A stretch of DNA of 32,931 nucleotides. Source: Perlabentimonas sp046542995. Lineage in GTDB: Bacteria; Bacteroidota; Bacteroidia; Bacteroidales; Tenuifilaceae. A program made the translations under genes and the position numbers. Location of the stretch: NCBI GenBank assembly GCA_046542995.1, contig JBKHAH010000033.1:1-32931 (forward strand). The letters run 5' to 3'. Positions 14,157 through 22,932 of the stretch are shown here, in pieces (within the stretch, counting starts at the first letter, position 1; each line of letters starts with the position of its first letter). The notes beneath the pieces are model-generated. The model saw only the letters and a list, made by a program, of their open reading frames with translations. It had not been told where the DNA came from and ran no database searches.

Positions 14157-17100
14157 ATGGATGATTCTAAAAGAAACATGAGCCGCAAAATTTTTGATAT
14201 TCTAAATAAAGGGGGAGATATTACCAGTGCTTTTGAAAATAAATCCTTTGATGAGATACTGGAGGAGTTCGTTGTTTACCATCAAGAGTTGGAGTATCAG
14301 AATGAGGAGTTAAGAAGAATCCATGCTGAACTTGAGGACTCTCGAAACGATTTTGCCGAGTTGTTTGACCATGCACCGGTGGGCTATGTGATTTTTGACA
14401 GATCCTTTACCATCCAATCGGTCAATAAGGTATTTGCCAATTTGGTTAATCTTGAGGTTAAAAGTATTATTGGTAGCAAAATAACAGAGTACATCTCTCC
14501 TGACAACCAGGATGAATTTTACCTTCACTTTAAAGGGAAGGAAAAATTTAGCAAAGAAGGAAGTATTAATACCCTACTGCATACAACAATAAAAAAAGTA
14601 CCGGTTAAAGTTGATAGTAACATTATTAATAAGAATGGTGACATTCTATACAGGTCAACTTTCATTGATATTTCCTCTGAAGAGGGACTTAAAGCGAAAC
14701 TGCATGAGCGTATAAAGGAACAGAATTGCTTAATAAAGATATCAAAAATTATTTCGGATAATAACCTTAATACTGATCAGATTCTTCAGCAGGTGGTAGA
14801 AACAATACCCGAAGGGTTCCAGTTTCCCGACGATTTAGACGCTCAGATTGATATTAATGGGAAAATATACCAAACATCCAATTTTGCCAACTGTAGTAAG
14901 GGAGATTACAAGCATGTACCCATAAAGTCGTACGGCAAAAAAAAAGGGGGACTTACCGTATGTTCCTGTAAGGCTAATCAATGTGAAAAAATATTTCTAA
15001 AAGAGGAGGTGAACCTGCTTGTAGCAATTGCCAAACAAATTGAACAGGTAGTTGAACTTAAACAGGCAAATAGCCTGATCGAGAACAAAGAGCGCTACTA
15101 TCGCTCTCTGCTTCATGGGTTGCACGAGGACATTCTGGTAATTGACCAAAACTTTACCATAACTGATGTTAACAACAATTACCTTAAAACCCTAGGATTA
15201 TCAAGAGATGAAGTAATAGGTAAAGCATGTTTTGAGGTTTCGCATGGGGTGAATGAGCCATGCAGTAAGCAAGGAGAGAAATGTGAGTTAAAAAAAGTTT
15301 TTAATACGGGCAAACCAAGCGTTTGCATACACGAGCATTTAGATGCCAATGGCAGCAAAGCGCATATCGACATAATTCTCTCACCATTAAAGGATAAGAC
15401 AGGAAGAGTTACCCATGTTATTGAGGCGGCACGCGATATATCAGAGATTATTGAATCCAAACGAGCCTCAAAAGAAAGCGAGGGAAAATTCAGACTACTT
15501 ATAAGCCAAATGCATCAAGGGCTGGCTCTTCATGAGGTAGTTAAAGATGATAAAGGGCGAGTCATTGATTACCGCTTTCTGGAGGTAAACAGTAGTTTTG
15601 AGAGATTAACCGGGCTGAAAGGTGAGGATGTTGTTGGTAAAACGGTTTTGCAAGTCTTACCAAAAACTGAAAAAAAATGGATAAAAATTTATGGGAATGT
15701 TGCAACAACAGGCCAGCCCGTTCAGTTTGAAAACTACTCAAAATCACTTGGTAAATATTTTCACGTAGATGCATACTCACCAAAACCAAATCAATTTGCT
15801 GTAATAATTACCGACATTACTGATAAGAAAAAGGCAGAGAGTGCCTTAAGGTTCAATGAGACTCGTTATAGGAGTCTCTTTGAAAATAGCCATGCCATGA
15901 TGCTAATAGTAAATCCCCAATCGGGCCAGATAGTTGATACTAACCCGGCGGCTGAGTCTTTTTATGGATGGTCTCGTCAAGAAATGAGGGGGATGAATAT
16001 TAATGAAATTAACACCCTGACAAAAGAGGAGGTTAAGAGAGAGATGTCTCTTGCTGCATCGGAGCAGAGAAGGTACTTTGTCTTTAAGCACAGGTTGAAG
16101 AGCGGGGAAATTAAGGACGTAGAGGTGTTTAGTGGTCCGGTTGATATGGAAGGACAAACATTGCTGTATTCATTCATACATGACATCACCGAAAAGAGTA
16201 TAGCAGAGAAGGCCTTGGTAGTTAGTGAGGAGAAGTACAGGAAATTGGCCGAAACAACAAAAACAATTTTTTGGGAGTTTGATCCTGAGCAAGACAAATG
16301 GACTTACATCTCTCCCCAAGTTAAAACATTCTTAGGGTATGAGGATGATGAGTGGACAGATTTTGATTTCTGGGCTAACAGAATTCATCCTGAGGAGAGA
16401 GACAAAATTGCTTCCTTTTGTAAGAATGCAACAGAAAAGGGCAAAAATCATGAAATGGAGTACCGTTTCATAAAGCCTGATGGTGAGATTGTTTGGATTA
16501 GGGAAGAGGTTACTTTGGGAATGAAAGACGGTAAGGTTAAGGTGCTTAGGGGCACCATGATGGACATAACCAAGCGCAAGGTAGCGGAACTTGCCCTTAA
16601 AGCCAGTGAGCAAAAGTTTCAGGCACTTTTTAATAATCTTACAGTTGGCGTATCTCTAATTAGTCCCCAAATGGAACTTCTTGAGGTAAACCCAAAAATT
16701 AAGGAGTGGTTTCCAAATGGAGAGTACCATAAAAATCCATTCTGCTATTGCACATTATCCTCTCAAAATCAAGAGAAACCATGTGAAGAATGCCCGGCAC
16801 TAAAAACCTTAGCTGATGGTGGAGTTTACGAAACAGAAATATACAGAAAAACCAAGCAGGGTAAGATGTACTTCAGAGTAGTATCAACTCCAATTTTTAA
16901 TGATAAGGGTGAAGTAATTGCTGCTGTGGAGATGTTGGATAATACCACCAAAAGGAAACTAACTGAAATTGCACTTGTTGAAAGCGAGGAAAAGCACCGT
17001 ACCCTTTTTGAAACCATGGAGCAGGGGGTGATATATCAGGATGGTGAGGGTAGAATTACCTCTGCTAATCAGGCAGCTCAACGTATCTTAGGACTATCTC

Positions 17101-20100
17101 TCGAACAAATGCAGGGAAGAGAATCTTCAGATCCTCTATGGCAAGTGGTTAAAGAGGATGGGGGTATTTTGCAAGGCGAGGAGCATCCTGCTATGTTGGC
17201 ACTTAAAACAGGCGTGCCAATTATCGGCGTAACAATGGGAGTTTTTCATCCTAAAGAAGATGAGTATAGATGGATACTCGTAAATGCTGTTCCTGAGTTC
17301 AAGAATGATGATGAAAAACCTTTTAGGGTTTACACAACCTTCACAGATATTACCCAGCGAAAAAAGCAGGAGGAGGAGATTAAAGAGCAGCATGATTTTA
17401 TGGAAACACTAATGCAAACCATTCCAAACCCTGTTTTCTACAAAGATGTAAGTGGTCGTTACATTGGGTGTAACAAGGCTTTTGAAGATTTTGTGGGGAG
17501 TAAAAAGGATGATATTTTGGGCAAGACGGTTTACGAAATGGGAACACTCCCCATTGCCCAGAAGTACCATGAGATGGATAAGAAGCTAATTAGGAAAAAA
17601 GGTAGCCAGCATTATGAATGGACAGTTAAAAGAAAAGATGGCGTGGTTAGAGAGGTGCTGTTCGATAAGGCGACCCTTCACGATAAGAAAGGTGATGTTG
17701 CTGGTATTATTGGGGTTATCACTGATATTACCGAGAGAAAAAAAGCGGAAGAGGATATTAAAAGGAACGCCAGGCGGTTAAAGTCGTTGGTTCGGATTTT
17801 TGAGCACAAGGCAGATTCAATTAAGGACCTTCTTGATTTTGCGCTTTCCGAAGCACTTAATTTAACTGGCAGTAAAATTGGATACATTTATATTTACGAT
17901 GAGCAGAAAGAGCAGTTCGTGCTTAATTCTTGGTCGAAAGATGTAATGGAGCGGTGCTCAATTGTTAATCCTGACACCTGCTACGAACTTAAAAATACGG
18001 GAATTTGGGGTGAAGTTGTACGGCAGCGAAAGGAAATAATTGTGAACGACTTCATGGCGCATCATCCTTTAAAAAAGGGATTTCCTGAGGGACATGCACA
18101 GCTAAATAGTTTCATGTCAATTCCTGTAATGATTGATGACAAAATTGTTTCTGTTATTGGCGTGGGCAATAAGGAGGGCAATTACAACGAGACTGACCTT
18201 AACCAGCTTAAGCTCCTAATGGGGTCGGTTTGGGGCATTGTCCAGCGCAAGGAGGATAGCCAAAAAATTTCGAAATTATCTGTAGCTGTTGAGCAGAGCT
18301 CTGCATCTGTGGTGATAACTGATATGAACGGAACCATTGAGTATGTTAACCCAAGGTTCACAGAAATTACGGGTTACTCTTATGTTGAGGCTGTTGGGAA
18401 TAACCCCAGAGTGCTTAACTCAGGCTACCACGATAATAATTTTTTTAAAATTCTTTGGGAAACCATTCTCTCAGGAAACGATTGGAGGGGACAGATCGTA
18501 AATAGAAAGAAAAATGGAGATTTATACTGGGAGTCGGCTTCAATTTCTCCAATATATAACGCCAATAATGAGATTACAAATTTTATTGCAATTAAGGATG
18601 ATATAACAGAACTAAAAAAAGCGGAGGAGGCGGTTCGCGATAGCGAACTTAAACTTCGTAGGATGATAGAGTTATCGCCCGATGGAATTATGCTAACCGA
18701 TGAGAATGGAAAGATAGTTGCATGGAATAATGCACTGGAGGAACTCTCTCGTATTCCTGCAAAAGAAGCAATGAAAGCAAACATATCTGATTTTCATAAG
18801 TTGATGCCTTTGGGCGAAAACCATTCCAATTTGGTTCGTAAGGTAGAGCGCATAACTAAGGAGCTATTAAGAACGGGCAAAAGCAGCCAGTTCGATTTAA
18901 ATACCTTGCAGGAGGTTAAGATAAATTTTGGAGATACCATTCGTTATATACAGCTCATGGCATTTGTAATACCTGGCGAGAAAGGTAATATGCTTGCCAG
19001 TTTTGCCCGTGATATAACCCAGCAAAAAATGGCTGAAATAGCCATTAAGGAAAGGGAGGAGAAACTACAAGCAATTTTTGATAATTCAATACAATCATTC
19101 GTTATACTTAGCCCTGATTTCATAGTGCAAGCATATAACCATGTAGCATGGGAGAGGGCTAAATTTTTCTTTAATAAAGAGTTTGCAATTGGGAAATCTA
19201 TTCTCGATATTTATCCCTCGGAGCAAGTTAATACAATTAAAGGTACTGCAGAAAAAGCACTGCAGGGTGACGTTAAAACATTTGAGGTGAGCCTAACCGA
19301 TTCTGCCAATAACCTTTTTTGGTACGAGTTGCACTTCTCACCAGTTTTTGATGAGAAGAAGAATGTAACAAGCATCTTCTTTAATTCAATTGATATTACC
19401 CAGCGCAAATTAGCAGAGGAATCAATGGCTCGTGCTCTTGAGAAGGAAAAGGAGCTAAGCGAGCTGAAATCAAGATTTGTTTCAACCGTTTCGCATGAGT
19501 TCCGAACGCCATTGGCAAGCATCTACTCAAATACCCAGCTTTTACAGAGGTACTACGATAAATGGAATGAAGAGAAGCGGGAGTTGAGCTTTAAACGCGT
19601 TTACGAGTCGGTTAATATTATGACGGGCATGCTTGAGAATGTCTCGCTAATTGGTAAGGAGCAAAGCGGTAATCTTACATTCCGACCCGAGGTAATGAAT
19701 TTAGAAATCTTTGCTCAGCAAATGGCAGATGAGTCGCAGGTTACTTTAGCTGTAGAGAATAGAATTAACTTAAATGTTGATGGTGACTACGATAGGGTTC
19801 TGCTTGACAAGGTACTGTTAAGGCATATTCTTGTTAATATTCTTACAAATGCAATTAAATATTCGCCATCAGAAACGAAAGTAGATTTTAAAATTCGTAA
19901 AGTGAAACGTTACCTGGAGTTTCTCGTACAAGATTACGGTGTAGGCATACCAGAAAACGAGTTGAATAGTATTTTTAATCCGTTTTTTCGAGCATCAAAT
20001 AGCGAGGAGTTTAGCGGTACAGGATTAGGTTTGGCAATTGTTAAGCAGTGCGTTAATGTGCATGGTGGCGATATGTCAATTGATAGTATGCTGAATAAAG

Positions 20101-20141
20101 GCACATTGGTAAAAGTATGGTTGCCTCTTAGGAAGTTGTAG
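14157..20141 (+). CDS. Giant soluble multi-PAS/GAF sensor histidine kinase
   Basis: The protein has 1994 residues from ATG 14157; an in-frame GTG lies one codon upstream. No transmembrane helix is evident, so it should sense cytoplasmic signals. I count about eleven PAS domains, most ending in D-I-T-x-(R/K)-K: about 60-185, 315-435, 440-560, 565-690, 690-815, 815-940, 945-1080, 1080-1200, 1370-1490, 1490-1625 and 1625-1755. Two GAF-like regions lie at about 190-310 and 1205-1365. The kinase core has the phospho-acceptor His1780 (V-S-H-E-F-R-T-P-L), N box N-I-L-T-N-A-I-K, G1 D-Y-G-V-G-I-P and G2 G-T-G-L-G-L-A-I-V. Three segments carry close Cys clusters (about 268-276, 355-375, 862-880). Its likely partner is the regulator 30 bases downstream. 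Confidence 0.93.
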   Translation: MDDSKRNMSRKIFDILNKGGDITSAFENKSFDEILEEFVVYHQELEYQNEELRRIHAELEDSRNDFAELFDHAPVGYVIFDRSFTIQSVNKVFANLVNLEVKSIIGSKITEYISPDNQDEFYLHFKGKEKFSKEGSINTLLHTTIKKVPVKVDSNIINKNGDILYRSTFIDISSEEGLKAKLHERIKEQNCLIKISKIISDNNLNTDQILQQVVETIPEGFQFPDDLDAQIDINGKIYQTSNFANCSKGDYKHVPIKSYGKKKGGLTVCSCKANQCEKIFLKEEVNLLVAIAKQIEQVVELKQANSLIENKERYYRSLLHGLHEDILVIDQNFTITDVNNNYLKTLGLSRDEVIGKACFEVSHGVNEPCSKQGEKCELKKVFNTGKPSVCIHEHLDANGSKAHIDIILSPLKDKTGRVTHVIEAARDISEIIESKRASKESEGKFRLLISQMHQGLALHEVVKDDKGRVIDYRFLEVNSSFERLTGLKGEDVVGKTVLQVLPKTEKKWIKIYGNVATTGQPVQFENYSKSLGKYFHVDAYSPKPNQFAVIITDITDKKKAESALRFNETRYRSLFENSHAMMLIVNPQSGQIVDTNPAAESFYGWSRQEMRGMNINEINTLTKEEVKREMSLAASEQRRYFVFKHRLKSGEIKDVEVFSGPVDMEGQTLLYSFIHDITEKSIAEKALVVSEEKYRKLAETTKTIFWEFDPEQDKWTYISPQVKTFLGYEDDEWTDFDFWANRIHPEERDKIASFCKNATEKGKNHEMEYRFIKPDGEIVWIREEVTLGMKDGKVKVLRGTMMDITKRKVAELALKASEQKFQALFNNLTVGVSLISPQMELLEVNPKIKEWFPNGEYHKNPFCYCTLSSQNQEKPCEECPALKTLADGGVYETEIYRKTKQGKMYFRVVSTPIFNDKGEVIAAVEMLDNTTKRKLTEIALVESEEKHRTLFETMEQGVIYQDGEGRITSANQAAQRILGLSLEQMQGRESSDPLWQVVKEDGGILQGEEHPAMLALKTGVPIIGVTMGVFHPKEDEYRWILVNAVPEFKNDDEKPFRVYTTFTDITQRKKQEEEIKEQHDFMETLMQTIPNPVFYKDVSGRYIGCNKAFEDFVGSKKDDILGKTVYEMGTLPIAQKYHEMDKKLIRKKGSQHYEWTVKRKDGVVREVLFDKATLHDKKGDVAGIIGVITDITERKKAEEDIKRNARRLKSLVRIFEHKADSIKDLLDFALSEALNLTGSKIGYIYIYDEQKEQFVLNSWSKDVMERCSIVNPDTCYELKNTGIWGEVVRQRKEIIVNDFMAHHPLKKGFPEGHAQLNSFMSIPVMIDDKIVSVIGVGNKEGNYNETDLNQLKLLMGSVWGIVQRKEDSQKISKLSVAVEQSSASVVITDMNGTIEYVNPRFTEITGYSYVEAVGNNPRVLNSGYHDNNFFKILWETILSGNDWRGQIVNRKKNGDLYWESASISPIYNANNEITNFIAIKDDITELKKAEEAVRDSELKLRRMIELSPDGIMLTDENGKIVAWNNALEELSRIPAKEAMKANISDFHKLMPLGENHSNLVRKVERITKELLRTGKSSQFDLNTLQEVKINFGDTIRYIQLMAFVIPGEKGNMLASFARDITQQKMAEIAIKEREEKLQAIFDNSIQSFVILSPDFIVQAYNHVAWERAKFFFNKEFAIGKSILDIYPSEQVNTIKGTAEKALQGDVKTFEVSLTDSANNLFWYELHFSPVFDEKKNVTSIFFNSIDITQRKLAEESMARALEKEKELSELKSRFVSTVSHEFRTPLASIYSNTQLLQRYYDKWNEEKRELSFKRVYESVNIMTGMLENVSLIGKEQSGNLTFRPEVMNLEIFAQQMADESQVTLAVENRINLNVDGDYDRVLLDKVLLRHILVNILTNAIKYSPSETKVDFKIRKVKRYLEFLVQDYGVGIPENELNSIFNPFFRASNSEEFSGTGLGLAIVKQCVNVHGGDMSIDSMLNKGTLVKVWLPLRKL

Positions 20142-20171
20142 TTTATTTTTAACAGATACTTTTATAGCAAT

Positions 20172-21251
20172 ATGGGTAAAAAGCATACTGTTCTATTAAT
20201 TGAGGACGATCAGGTTCTGAGAGAATCAACCTCAATGTTTCTGGAAGAGGAAGGATACAGTATTATCACTGCAAAAAACGGGCTTGAGGGTGTTGAGAGA
20301 GCCCTTGAAAATATCCCCGATATTATTCTATGCGATATTGCCATGCCTAGGATGAATGGGTACGAGGTGCATAAAATCCTTAACGAGAACTCGGCAACAT
20401 GCTTCATCCCGTTCATATTCCTCTCGGCCAAGACCGAGAAGGAGGATATTCGCGTGGGGATGCAGATGGGGGTTGACGATTATATCACCAAACCTTTCGA
20501 TTACGATGAACTTTTTAAAGCCATTGAACTGAGGATTGCAAAAAGGCAGAGGTTACTCACTGCTAGTGAAAGCGGATTTAAAGCCCTGCTTGATAGCACT
20601 CTTACGGGAATCTTTATCTATCAGGACGATAAAACTACGTTTGCAAACAGCAAGCTACTCAAAATATTTGGCTGCTCAAAGGAAGATTTTTTTGAGAGGG
20701 GCTTAATTAGCCGCATCCATCCAGACGACAAACCCCTAGTTGAGGAGAAAATTAGGCGCTGCCTTAAAGGAATCCAGAGTAGCTTCAATATTAGTTTTAA
20801 GGCCTTTGCAAAGAATGGAAGCACGCTTAACCTGGATTGCTGGGGTACACTCTCCAAGATGAATGGCCAGAGTGCCCTTATTGCAAATATTATAAATGTT
20901 AGCGAGTACAGCTCCCAGGCGATTTCTCAGCAAAAACAAAATCAGAATGAACCCGAAACAAGTAGCTACTTAAAGCAAAAAATGGAGAGGCTTCAACAGG
21001 AAGAGGTTTCGCCTTCTCAGCAAGAACCTATAGTTAAGAACCCTGACGGGCTTACAAAAAGAGAAATTGAAGTGTTGCAGCTTATTTGTGAGGGGCATAC
21101 AAATCTGGAGATTGCCGAGGAACTTTTCGTGAGCGTTCGTACTGTTGATACGCACAGGGGGAATCTCCTGAGTAAAACTGGCGCATCAAATACTGCGGGG
21201 TTAGTTGTCTATTCCATTAAGCATAACCTTTATCAGGTTGAAACCAGCTAG
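20172..21251 (+). CDS. Response regulator, REC-PAS-LuxR HTH
   Basis: The 359-residue protein has a receiver domain (1-120) with the acidic pair E11/D12, phospho-acceptor Asp55 (I-I-L-C-D-I-A-M-P) and Lys107 (T-K-P-F-D). A PAS domain follows (about 132-255; I-F-I-Y-Q-D-D-K and N-S-K-L-L-K-I-F-G), then a Gln-rich linker. A LuxR/NarL helix-turn-helix closes it (about 290-355): L-T-K-R-E-I-E-V-L-Q-L-I and S-V-R-T-V-D-T-H-R. It should be a DNA-binding regulator phosphorylated by the giant kinase just upstream (30-base gap). A PAS domain between receiver and HTH suggests a second input acting directly on the regulator. The B12-binding gene follows 21 bases later, probably in the same operon. Confidence 0.92.
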   Translation: MGKKHTVLLIEDDQVLRESTSMFLEEEGYSIITAKNGLEGVERALENIPDIILCDIAMPRMNGYEVHKILNENSATCFIPFIFLSAKTEKEDIRVGMQMGVDDYITKPFDYDELFKAIELRIAKRQRLLTASESGFKALLDSTLTGIFIYQDDKTTFANSKLLKIFGCSKEDFFERGLISRIHPDDKPLVEEKIRRCLKGIQSSFNISFKAFAKNGSTLNLDCWGTLSKMNGQSALIANIINVSEYSSQAISQQKQNQNEPETSSYLKQKMERLQQEEVSPSQQEPIVKNPDGLTKREIEVLQLICEGHTNLEIAEELFVSVRTVDTHRGNLLSKTGASNTAGLVVYSIKHNLYQVETS

Positions 21252-21272
21252 TTCTCTTTAAACCAAAGTATA

Positions 21273-21920
21273 ATGGTGCAAACCAATTGCTTAAAAAGTT
21301 ATCAGCGCGAGTATCTTAACTATCTTCTTTCAGGAAACCATAGAGAATGCTCAAAATTAGTATCAAAGTTTACTGCCACCGAAAAGGATTTTAAGATTCT
21401 TTACGAGGAGGTTATTAAAAGCTCCTTGTATGAAGTGGGTAAACTATGGGAAATGAACAAGATTAGCGTAGCCACCGAGCACATGGCTTCATCAATTGTT
21501 GAGGCCAACCTTAATGAGTTGTACCCAAGCATAATATCCTCAGAAAAGTTGGAGAAAACGGCCATTGTTACTTGCATTGAGAGCGAAATGCACCAGATTG
21601 GTGGGAAAATGGTTGCCGATGTTCTTGAGAAGCAAGGATGGAATGTTCATTTTTTAGGTGCAAATACGCCAACCAATGAGCTTTTTTCGTTTGTTAGTGA
21701 CATAGAACCTCAAATCCTCGGCATTTCATTAAGCATCTATTTTCATCTACCTGCCCTTAAGTCCTTGCTAAAGAGAACCAGCAGCCAATTTCCCGATTTA
21801 CAGATAATAGTAGGAGGTCAAGCGTTCCAGCATGGTGGGCATGAGGAGCTAAAGCAATATCCCAATGTTGCCTTCATTTCAAACCTTGATGAGGTTGAGA
21901 AGTATATTAAGGAGATTTAA
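21273..21920 (+). CDS. Stand-alone B12-binding sensor protein (CarH-type cap plus cobalamin domain)
   Basis: The 215-residue protein has a four-helix cap domain (about 1-85) and a Rossmann-like cobalamin-binding domain (about 93-215). The cap contains W59-x9-E69-H70, the Wx9EH motif of adenosylcobalamin photoreceptors such as CarH/LitR. The cobalamin domain has E105-x-H107-x-x-G110, the ExHxxG form of the DxHxxG motif whose His is the lower cobalt ligand, then F-L-G-A, the S-L-S strand end and V-G-G-Q. There is no MerR DNA-binding domain, and no catalytic partner subunit of a B12-dependent methyltransferase is nearby. The residue after Trp59 is Glu, whereas Thermus CarH has a His there that caps cobalt after light exposure. 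It probably feeds B12, light or redox information to the adjacent kinases or regulator. Confidence 0.85.
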   Translation: MVQTNCLKSYQREYLNYLLSGNHRECSKLVSKFTATEKDFKILYEEVIKSSLYEVGKLWEMNKISVATEHMASSIVEANLNELYPSIISSEKLEKTAIVTCIESEMHQIGGKMVADVLEKQGWNVHFLGANTPTNELFSFVSDIEPQILGISLSIYFHLPALKSLLKRTSSQFPDLQIIVGGQAFQHGGHEELKQYPNVAFISNLDEVEKYIKEI

Positions 21921-21986
21921 TGATTGGTCAGCTAGTAGTTGTATTTTAAATTATTAGGCATCATGTAAATTATGCCATGCTGGTAA

Positions 21987-22160
21987 TCGACACAAATAGA
22001 ATCAACGCTCATTATAACCCCCGCTTCTCAATATCTGTTTGGATACTCAACGGATGAAATCATTGGTTAAGAAACCTCATATGTTTATAAGAGTAAGGAT
22101 GAGTTCTTTAGTATGGGGCAAAAAAAATCAAAGAGAAATAGGGGCAATGATAATTAAGTT
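21987..22160 (+). pseudogene. Decayed PAS-domain fragment
   Basis: In the frame of base 21987, the translation reads L-I-I-T-P-A-S-Q-Y-L-F-G-Y-S-T-D-E-I-I-G (ending at 22067), a classic PAS core ('NPAaxxLfGYsxeEiiG'). It is bounded by a TAA at 21984 and a TAA at 22068, and the reading then continues without PAS character. No start codon or downstream kinase is attached. It looks like the remains of a PAS-containing gene or domain lost between the B12-binding gene and the next gene. Confidence 0.6.
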
Positions 22161-22252
22161 CAAAAACAGTATTATATTTGGGTCATATCCAGTACAATCT
22201 AAACCCAAATAATTAAGTTTAAACCTAAATTGATTTAGTAATACCTATCAAA

Positions 22253-22729
22253 ATGAAAAAGGAGGATCTTTTAAAATCAGCGGAAAAACTGAAGCAGCCA
22301 TCCGAGAAGTCTACAGCAGAATTTACCTCCAAGGCAGATGCCATGACCACCATTATAAACAATCAGTTAAGCCAGCGCGATGACATTTTACAGCTTATTG
22401 GCGAAGGCAATGTTGATATGATGTACGACAACCATCGTAACCACGTACGTTTCATGATCTCGCTGTTTAACGACTACAGCCCCGTTGTTTTTACCGAAAC
22501 CGTGCTTTGGGTTTTCAGGGCATATCGCAGCCACGGTTTTAAACTCACCTACTGGCCGGCACAACTCAACAATTGGGTGGATGTTTTTAGAAAGGAGTTA
22601 AGTCAGGAATGCTTCGATCAGATTTATCCATTCTACAACTGGATGATTATAAATAATCCCCTTTTTGCATTCATTAGCGATCAGGCTATTGCCGACGACT
22701 CAACATCTGCTTTGGGAAAGCATGAGTAA
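22253..22729 (+). CDS. Helical protein resembling the bilin/B12-sensor accessory domain
   Basis: The 158-residue protein is predicted all-helical, without signal peptide or membrane segment. Its core has N60-H61-R-N-H64-V-R-F-M, then P-V-V-F-T-E-T-V-L-W-V-F-R-A-Y (77-91), H-G-F-K-L-T-Y-W-P (94-102) and F-Y-N-W-M-I (127-132). I do not recognise a named family with certainty. The 'HxxHxxFM ... W(V)xRAYxxHGF ... YxP' layout resembles, from memory, the helical domain fused to cobalamin-binding domains in many bacterial sensors, the class that includes the B12-plus-biliverdin photocobilins. Here it is a separate gene 332 bases after the B12-binding gene. Conserved His61/His64 are candidate chromophore or metal contacts. 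Function is inferred only from this similarity and position. Confidence 0.65.
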   Translation: MKKEDLLKSAEKLKQPSEKSTAEFTSKADAMTTIINNQLSQRDDILQLIGEGNVDMMYDNHRNHVRFMISLFNDYSPVVFTETVLWVFRAYRSHGFKLTYWPAQLNNWVDVFRKELSQECFDQIYPFYNWMIINNPLFAFISDQAIADDSTSALGKHE

Positions 22730-22932
22730 TTTAAATCATATAGATTTATAGAAGATAGTACATAGAATATTGCTGTCTAAAATTTTATCCGACTTTAGTT
22801 ATTACAACAAAGCAGCTTTGCCCCAATAGCCCTGAGTGAAACCAACGCAGAGTTTTGGATACTAAAAATTATTTCTATTTTTGCAGAAATGGCGAATAAT
22901 TCAAGTGAAAATAACTAGAGGTTTTCGTTACT

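Noticed and set aside
21273..21920. Corrinoid protein of a B12-dependent methyltransferase
   Set aside because: No methyltransferase, reactivase or MtbA-type gene is adjacent, and the Wx9EH cap motif together with the kinase/regulator context favours a sensor.
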